A DNA stretch of 64,000 bases from positions 4,963,501 to 5,027,500 of the forward strand of contig OX359275.1 of the NCBI GenBank assembly GCA_947179155.2, written 5' to 3'. The DNA comes from Hedera helix. Taxonomy: Eukaryota > Streptophyta > Magnoliopsida > Apiales > Araliaceae. The position numbers were made by a program, and so were the translations under genes. Positions 57,782 through 64,000 of the stretch are shown piece after piece (the first letter of the stretch is position 1; each line of letters starts with the position of its first letter). A model generated the notes under the pieces. That model was given only the letters and a program-made list of their open reading frames with translations, did no database searches and was not told the DNA's origin.

Positions 57782-59805
57782 GGTCTCACATATGCAAGTC
57801 GGTGTAGAGATTAAGCAAAAGTAGAAGGCTAAACAAATGACAAGTAATCCTATACATGGGGAATGAAGCAAAGGCTGCTACATTAGCCATAGGAACTTAT
57901 AGTTTTGCATTGGCTACAGGCATGTCTATTAAGTTAGTAAGTTGTTACTATATTCTAGTTCTTGTAAAAAACATTATGTACATTCCATGTGTAGACAAGG
58001 AAGGTAGTGACATTATAATAAAGAACAAACATTGTTATATTTATAATGTAATATTTTATTTTGCACTGGTTGATTAATTGTAAGACTTTGCATAGTTGAC
58101 TTACATGAAAAATATTTTTTAAATTGAACAAACTAAAGACAAAGATATGATATGAACCATACCTTCATATGTCACTGTAGACTTTATCATATTAATGAAA
58201 TAAGACTAAACGAGTTGTACAAAGAAGGGTTTTAGAACCATTTGATTATAAATCAAATACAACTTGTGACTCTTGTATCATGAGTAACATGACTAAATCT
58301 CCATTTAGTGGACATGAAAAGAGAGTTCTAAAGTTGTTAGAGTTGGTACATACAGTTGTGTGTGGGACCTATGACAACATAAGCAAGTAGAGGGTATTCA
58401 TTCATTACTTTCATTGATGATTCTAGATTTCAATCTATGTATTTGATGAAATACAAATTTAAATAGTTTAAAAGGTTCAAAAGAATTCAAAAGTAAAGTA
58501 AGAGAAACAAACTGGCAAAAGCATTAAAGTTATTCGATTAGATCAAAAAGTGAATACTTAAATAATAAGTGTCTAGATCATCTCAAGAGAAATGGTGTTC
58601 TCTCACGATGGACATAGTAATGATCCATGATGAGTTTTATTGATCTTCCAATATCCTTCTAGGGTTATGTCCTAGAGGCGACATTATGTCTACCAAACAA
58701 GGTACCTTCATATTCTATCCCTAAGACTCTATATGAGTTGTGGATAGGGAGGAAACCAAGTCTTAAGTATGTTAAGATTTGAGATTGTCCAACTTATTTC
58801 AAAAAGGTTTGAAATATAAGCTTGGGGCAAGATCTAACAAGTGTAAATTTATGAGATATCTTAAAGAAAGTTTAGTGTATCACTTCTATAATCCTACTAA
58901 TTAAAAGGTGTTTGTTGAAATACATTGCCTTCTAGAAAAAAATGAGTTTATCTTTAAAGGAGTTAGTGGGAGTAAGATAGATCAAATGAAGGAAACTGCC
59001 TAAGTAGATAAATGTATTGTACCGTAACTAAGTCATAAATCTGATTTAGTATTGAAGATACCTGAAAAGGTTTGGATTCATCATAGATGATGATGATGAG
59101 GTGCACATCATAATGGATGATGATCCAGTAACACACGATGAGGTATGAGCTATAGGGACTTAAAAAAATGGGTGTTGATCATGAAATCTGAAATGGACTT
59201 CGTGAATGAAAACTAGGTCTGGACTTGGATTTCTCCACCATAAGGCATTATGTCTAGAGGGTGAAAATGGGTCTTTAGAGAAAGACTAAGCACATGACAA
59301 GACCTGATTGGTGGTAAAAGGTTTCAAACAAAGTCAATGGAGTTGACTATGATGAAAATTTTCACTAATAGAAATGCTTAAGTTCATTTGAATTTCAGTT
59401 ACAGTTGCATCTTACCATACGAGATCTGGCAAATGGACGTGTAGACGCCCTTCCTTAATAGAGGATGTATGTATAGCCAGAGAGATTTATTTCCAAAGAT
59501 AGAGTAAATCATGTATGTTAGCTACAACGTTCCATTTATAAATTGAAGCAAATTTCTTAAAAATGGAACATCCGTTTAGATGAGACTATCAAAAGAGTTT
59601 GATTTTATCAAAAATAAGGATGAACTATGTGTGTACAAGAAGGTTAGTGGGAGCACTGTGACATTCCTAGTACTATATATTGATATATTACTGATAAGGA
59701 ATGACATACCGATTCTACAATCAGTAAAGATGTAGTTGTCTAAACACTTCTCTATCAATGACTTGGGAAAAACATCATAGAATGGGGATAAAGATCTATA
59801 GAGAT
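57782..59805 (+). pseudogene. Angela-like Copia pol (plus copy): PR end, integrase, partial RT
   Basis: 57856-58077 is an open gag-pre-integrase segment (KAATLAIGTYSFALATGMSI), homologous to the minus copy at 45342-45602. Integrase fragments cover about 58300-58900 (FITFIDDSRF-like and YELWIGRKPSLKYVKI-like in shifting frames). RT fragments cover 59190-59805 and end shortly after DLGKTS. Many stops; truncated. Confidence 0.82.
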
Positions 59806-60974
59806 TGTGATGCCCCTAAATTCAGATACCTATACCTCAAATCTGGTGTTTCACGATTCATTTCATACATCATAACTAATATCAACTTATAGTGGAATAA
59901 AAAAAATATTTACATTGATATAACATAAATATTCTTGCCCTAAGTCTTGCAACCATAAATGATACATGACACGACTTAAATAATAAGTTCTAACATAAGT
60001 CTTAATAAAATATTGAACAATATCATCTATGACAACACAATAAACTACCCAGTGACCTTGCCTTTGCCCTTATCTTTTTCCAAGTCAATTCAGTCTTAAT
60101 TGTAATATTTAAGGAAAGTAAGGGTCAGTAACAAGTTTGCTCAACAAGTATAAAGGTAATAAAAGTAAACGTTCATGTGTAAGGTTTCATAATCTCAAGG
60201 GATGTAATAATAATTGTTAGCTCAGGAATTAAGTAAATGAATCGTAAACAAAGTAAGTGTCAATAGTTTCAAGTATGATCATTTCTACTACTGAAGAGTC
60301 ACTATGGACTAAAGGACTTTTAGATGAAATTAAAGATCTCAAGATTTCCAATTTAATGAATATTTGGTACTGAATGGTCACTGTGGACCGGGAACTCATG
60401 TTGGAATTAACAGCATTTCACTAAAAATTTTCAATATAAACAAGTACAGTAGGTGATCAACCTAAATTATCCCATGTTATGCATAACACTTAGATATGCA
60501 GTTCGTGCGCGTGTCGGTCTTCCAACGTAAAGTAGTTTCCCCTTTTATGAGGGTTATTTATCTCAGCGTATCATAAGAGTCCGTACCAAGGTAATTGGTT
60601 TAAATAGCTTTCTTAAGAAAATTTGATTGATTAACAACTGGTCTTATTATTGATCTAGCCGATATAAATAGCATAGACATTCTTCTTAACACAATTAGGA
60701 ACAATTGATATATTCAATGTTCACAAACAGGATTTAAATAACTGCTCAAGAATATAATTATGATTTAAATCAGATTTCAGAGTATATAATTCAATCTTCA
60801 TGAATATATATAAAACATAAATTATTTCGTCAATTGATTCTACTTGTACGATTAATAAGAGTATAAGTTAGAGTATTTGCCTGAATATTCGACTTTATTT
60901 GACTTTAACTCCTTATCCTTTATGCAACCTATGTTCATTATAAGTGTCTAGTGGTTAACTTCTATTAACCTTCA
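59806..60974. mobile_element. Ty3/gypsy-type LTR fragment
   Basis: Begins TGTGATGCCCCTAAATTC exactly where Copia RT breaks off. TGTGA..CC heads are shared with the unit at 45690. No ORF; the other end is not seen, either cut by the Athila-like LTR or degraded. Confidence 0.5.
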
Positions 60975-62530
60975 CGATAAGTAGATTTTTATATCTATTT
61001 ATTAGGCATTTTATGTTTAATTATTTGTGAGTTTTTAAGTATTTTTAGTGTTTTAGGTAATTTATTTAATTTTATGCATTTTTATTTATTTAAATTTTTT
61101 TTTTGTAGTAGAAATGAAGCTTGATGGCCATTCGGTAAATAATTAGTTTCGGATGGCAAAACCGTAAATTTGGTAGGATGCAATGGGTGCGCCATACGCG
61201 CATAACAGCTGGCCAACACCATAGGCGGGACGACGTCGTTTGGAAAATGGGCAGACAATTTGGTTTTAGCGCAATGTGCAATGCGTGGATAAATTCTAAA
61301 TCAGCCGCGATGCATAATCATCAACAATAAGGAACAACAACAGACGCGTGATTTTCAAGAGCTAGGCATCTTGTTTCTTTTTCTTTCCTTCATGGGTCCC
61401 ACAACAACAGTTATATATATATATTTGCTGGCACTAATTCTTGCTAGATTATTTCTTGTAGGCCCCACCACTTTATTCATGATTGCATTAGAATCTTGGT
61501 TTGACTATTAATTCCACGTGGTCCCATGCATGGAGTGAATTGAAGAAATAATTAAAGATTCTAATTACAAATTAGAATTGAAAAATAAAATAGGAAATTT
61601 GTATTTATTTTGTTTGTATTTGTAATTCTTATTAGGTTTTGGGATAAATTATGTAATCTATAAATAGAGGCTTTGAGACACAATTAGAGAGAGAGATATA
61701 AATACACACACACACATTCATTTATTCATAGAGATTATTGTGCAGTGCATTTCAGGCTAGTATTTCTTATTCAGTTATAAGTGATGTTGAATCTTATTTA
61801 TAATTAATGATTTAATTAAGTTATTATTATTTATTCATTCTTATATGGAATTTATTCTTGATAATCTGTTTTAATTGGTTGAATAATAATTAGTTGGTTT
61901 GATTTGATAATGGCCAGTTAAATTGATTTAATTATTATCATCTGCTAGATTAAGATATAGTATTAAGCAAACAATATAGTATCTGATCATAAGTAGAGAT
62001 TAGTAATACATGATTGTGGTCAAGTTTTTTAGTATTACTGCGGTTATTAAGAAGGCAAGTTAAATAATCTACGATTGTGTGATTGTTGCTTGAAATAATC
62101 TAATTCCCTAATTCTTAATGCTATTGTTATATTAAATCTAGACTGATGGTTCTAGGTTGCATGATAGTGAAGGTCTAGTGGGGGCGATTGTCACATTAGA
62201 TTTAAAATCTAAGGAAAATTTCTGTTAATTAACGATTGTTGTTATCTAGGGTTATTAATTTCATTGAAGAGATGAATATGATTAACTTGATTATATTATT
62301 ATTGCAAAAATGTGATATTGAACTGAAGAACTAAAGTTTTTACTTTATTAGTTAATTTTATTAAATTACTTTTATTTATTTAGTTAATTATAATTAATTC
62401 AAAACCCCCCAATTTTAGTTTACATTACATAAAATTAAATTAATCATTCTCTGTGAGATAGACTCTTACTTACACTACTACATAAATGTTTATCAAAGTG
62501 AGATTTTATTTTTGGTTGCCTGCACCAGCA
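60975..62530 (+). repeat. 5' LTR of the Athila-like element
   Basis: Begins near cgataagtagatttttatat and ends near caccagca, ~10 bp before the tRNA-Asp-type primer site. Contains an ACGACGTCGT palindrome (61230-61239) and a TATA-like ctataaatagagg (61659-61671). No second LTR in the window to confirm the edges. Confidence 0.6.
61661..61668 (+). promoter_or_regulatory. TATA box in the Athila-like LTR
   Basis: TATAAATA followed by gaggctttgagaca, a good plant TATA context in the LTR, about 0.9 kb before the PBS. Confidence 0.5.
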
Positions 62531-62649
62531 TACCAAATTTTGGCATCGTTATCGGGGAGTGATTTTAATTTATTTTTGTGTTTTTGTAAACTTTATTTTA
62601 ATTTAATAATTTTTCTTAGATCTTATTTTTATAGTTTAATTGAGTTATG

Positions 62650-63530
62650 CAGGTTAAGGATGGAAGTCATGCCTGATTATGTTAATTAGATAAATATTTC
62701 TTCTCTTGAGAAACAAATTGAGACTCCAACTTCTCTTGTTTATCAAATAGTTGTAGGTAATACGCAATAAGTGAGAACTTGTAGGATTTGTGCGACAATA
62801 AGACACCCAACTGATATGTGTCTAATTTTTTGAAAGGAGTCCTACGAACAAGTCAATGTAGCAGGTGGTTTTCTTGGTCAACCACAAAGGAGATATGATC
62901 CTTATTAAAACGCGAATAATTCAGGATATAAGGATCAATATAATTTTAGCTATAGGAATCCACGAGTGAATTGGCCTGCAAATCAAAACTTTCTAAATTA
63001 TCAACAATACATGAAGCCATATCCTCAACAACAATAGGCCAAATCGACTAATTCTGATATGTCTTTAGAAGAACTTATTGAAGCTCTTGAAGCTAACACT
63101 TTACAATTTCAACAAGAAACGAGGGCAATGATTCTGAATTTATGTACACAAATGGGACAAATAGCAATTGCGATCAGTCGAATGGAGGCATAAGGTTCTA
63201 AAGTATTACCTTCTCATATAGTGATGAATCAAAAAGAGCATGAAAGTGAAATTGTGTTGAGAAATGGTAATGAGGTAGAAACTCCAGAAAAGACAGCCCC
63301 TATATTGCCGGCGCAAGAGGAATCAAACAACATCAATGCACACAGTGTTAATGCAGACAATGATGTTCTTTGTGGTGATGACATGCCTAGGGTAGAGGAA
63401 TTTTTTTGGGAAAAGAGATAAGGTGAATTTAAAGGATGCAAGTACAAAAAGTTTAGAATTTGAGAAACAATAAATTGAGCTAAAACAAGATTTGAATAAG
63501 GTTGTGGCTACATTAAATTCTTGATCAATG
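62650..63530 (+). pseudogene. Athila-like gag C-terminal remnant
   Basis: The zinc knuckle CRICATIRHPTDMC (62780-62821, CX2CX4HX4C) is intact. Then YEQVNVAGGFLGQPQRRYDP, a Gln/Tyr-rich stretch (NYQQYMKPYPQQQ), SLEELIEALEANTLQFQQET, and MGQIAIAISRMEA. Then 63221-63421 (NGNEVETPEKTAPI). This order is the C-terminal half of Athila/Tat gag; the N-terminal capsid half is missing and at least four stops occur. Confidence 0.82.
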
Positions 63531-63605
63531 ATTTTTGATTATATTATAATTATTTTCATTACATTGCCAGTTACTCATTAAAATTTTTTATCTTATATTT
63601 TGCAG

Positions 63606-63756
63606 ATTCCCATTCCAGATTTGAAGTCTCTCCCTAATTATCTCAAATATTTGTTCCTTGATGAGGGAGTAAAACGTTCATGTCGAATACAAGGGAGATT
63701 GAATATACCGATAAAGAATAACGTGATGGATGGAACACTCAAAATTCATGAAGTTT
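63606..63756 (+). pseudogene. Fused gag-end / pol-tail fragment of the Athila-like element
   Basis: Reads IPIPDLKSLPNYLKYLFLDE, the segment before protease in Athila-type gag-pol. It runs with no pol domains into NNVMDGTLKIHEV and a stop at 63756, which resembles the extreme 3' end of these polyproteins (family form NGQRLK). Inferred deletion junction near 63670-63715. Confidence 0.6.
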
Positions 63757-64000
63757 GAGTGACGTAGTAATTTGGCATGCTGTCGAGCGAATGACATTAA
63801 ATAAATGCGCTATTTAGGAGGCAACCCAATGGGAGTATAATTTTCTTTCTTTTTATTTTTGCATTTATATTTCTAGTTATTTATGCATTTTCCTTGCATT
63901 TTACTTTACATTTACAAATTTTAAGCGTGGGGGAATGCATTTAGGATTTTTGTTATATTTAGGTCATATTTGAAAATTTTAGGTCCAATTTTAAAATTTT

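Larger units (their letters stand above)
51810..59805 (+). mobile_element. Angela-like Copia element, plus copy, 3'-truncated
   Basis: Complete 5' LTR (51810-53606), PBS-like tggcatcaagagc (53620), leader, gag, then protease interrupted by a solo LTR, integrase and part of RT. It stops at 59805 in RT where a gypsy LTR starts (TGTGATGCCCC), so the rest of RT, RNase H and the 3' LTR are missing. Same family as the minus copy. Confidence 0.85.
60975..64000 (+). mobile_element. Non-autonomous Athila/Tat-like Ty3/gypsy element (continues past window)
   Basis: LTR about 60975-62530, then a tRNA-Asp-type primer site (62541-62558, tggcatcgttatcgggga; the family form has GCGCC and GCC where this has GCATC and ATC). 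Short gag C-terminal ORFs follow, then a conserved 3' tail (gtcgagcgaatgacattaaa, then ggaggcaaccca at 63819). A purine tract gtgggggaatg lies at 63926. Protease, RT, RNase H and integrase are absent. The LTR start is approximate. Confidence 0.75.

Overview
This is a stretch of a eudicot plant nuclear genome. It is AT-rich, its genes have GT-AG introns, and it is dominated by plant LTR-retrotransposon lineages and plant MITEs. I cannot name the species. The ancestral, single-copy part is the first third: two protein-coding genes arranged tail to tail. The remaining ~40 kb is a nested and much decayed retroelement block in which I find no host gene.

1-15347 (+): the last 15 exons of threonyl-tRNA synthetase (453 residues, 5' end outside the window). 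The intron between exons 11 and 12 of this partial model carries an antisense Ale/Retrofit-like Copia element (7024-12773), which itself holds a deleted LTR element (10340-11200, target-site duplication ATAAG). The outer LTR stops 16 nt before the splice acceptor, so the LTR end probably supplies the branch point. 15348-16491 is the convergent intergenic gap. 16492-19213 (-): a complete seven-exon gene of the RSS3-like family (bHLH-MYC N-terminal domain, 385 residues), with an inverted-repeat element in intron 4 and a TATA box upstream.

19214-24060: AT-rich intergenic DNA with four non-autonomous DNA-transposon or fold-back elements (two Stowaway-like, one fold-back, one hAT-like).

24061-29577: Ty3/gypsy debris. 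A ~40-bp tandem array and a broken coiled-coil gag-like ORF lie on +, the ORF split by a CACTA element with TSD GCT. A Tat-type integrase fragment lies on -. 29578-41311 (+): a Sirevirus-type (SIRE/Maximus) Copia element with gag, pol, an extra ORF2 and long LTRs; the head of its 5' LTR is missing. 41312-51809 (-) and 51810-59805 (+): two Angela-like Copia elements of one family in head-to-head inverted orientation. The minus copy is interrupted by a Ty3/gypsy unit (45690-49467, TSD AACAA), the plus copy by a solo LTR (56239-57781). 59806-60974: a gypsy LTR fragment. 60975 to the end: a non-autonomous Athila/Tat-like element whose pol region is deleted.

The two host genes do not obviously work together: one charges tRNA-Thr, the other is a nuclear regulator linked in rice to jasmonate signalling. 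The transposons tell a layered history: Copia into a gene intron, elements into elements, then truncation and C-to-T decay. No wholly new biological system was found. The strongest leads are the LTR-derived branch site, the inverted Angela pair as a possible hairpin/siRNA source, and the deleted elements that keep only terminal signals.
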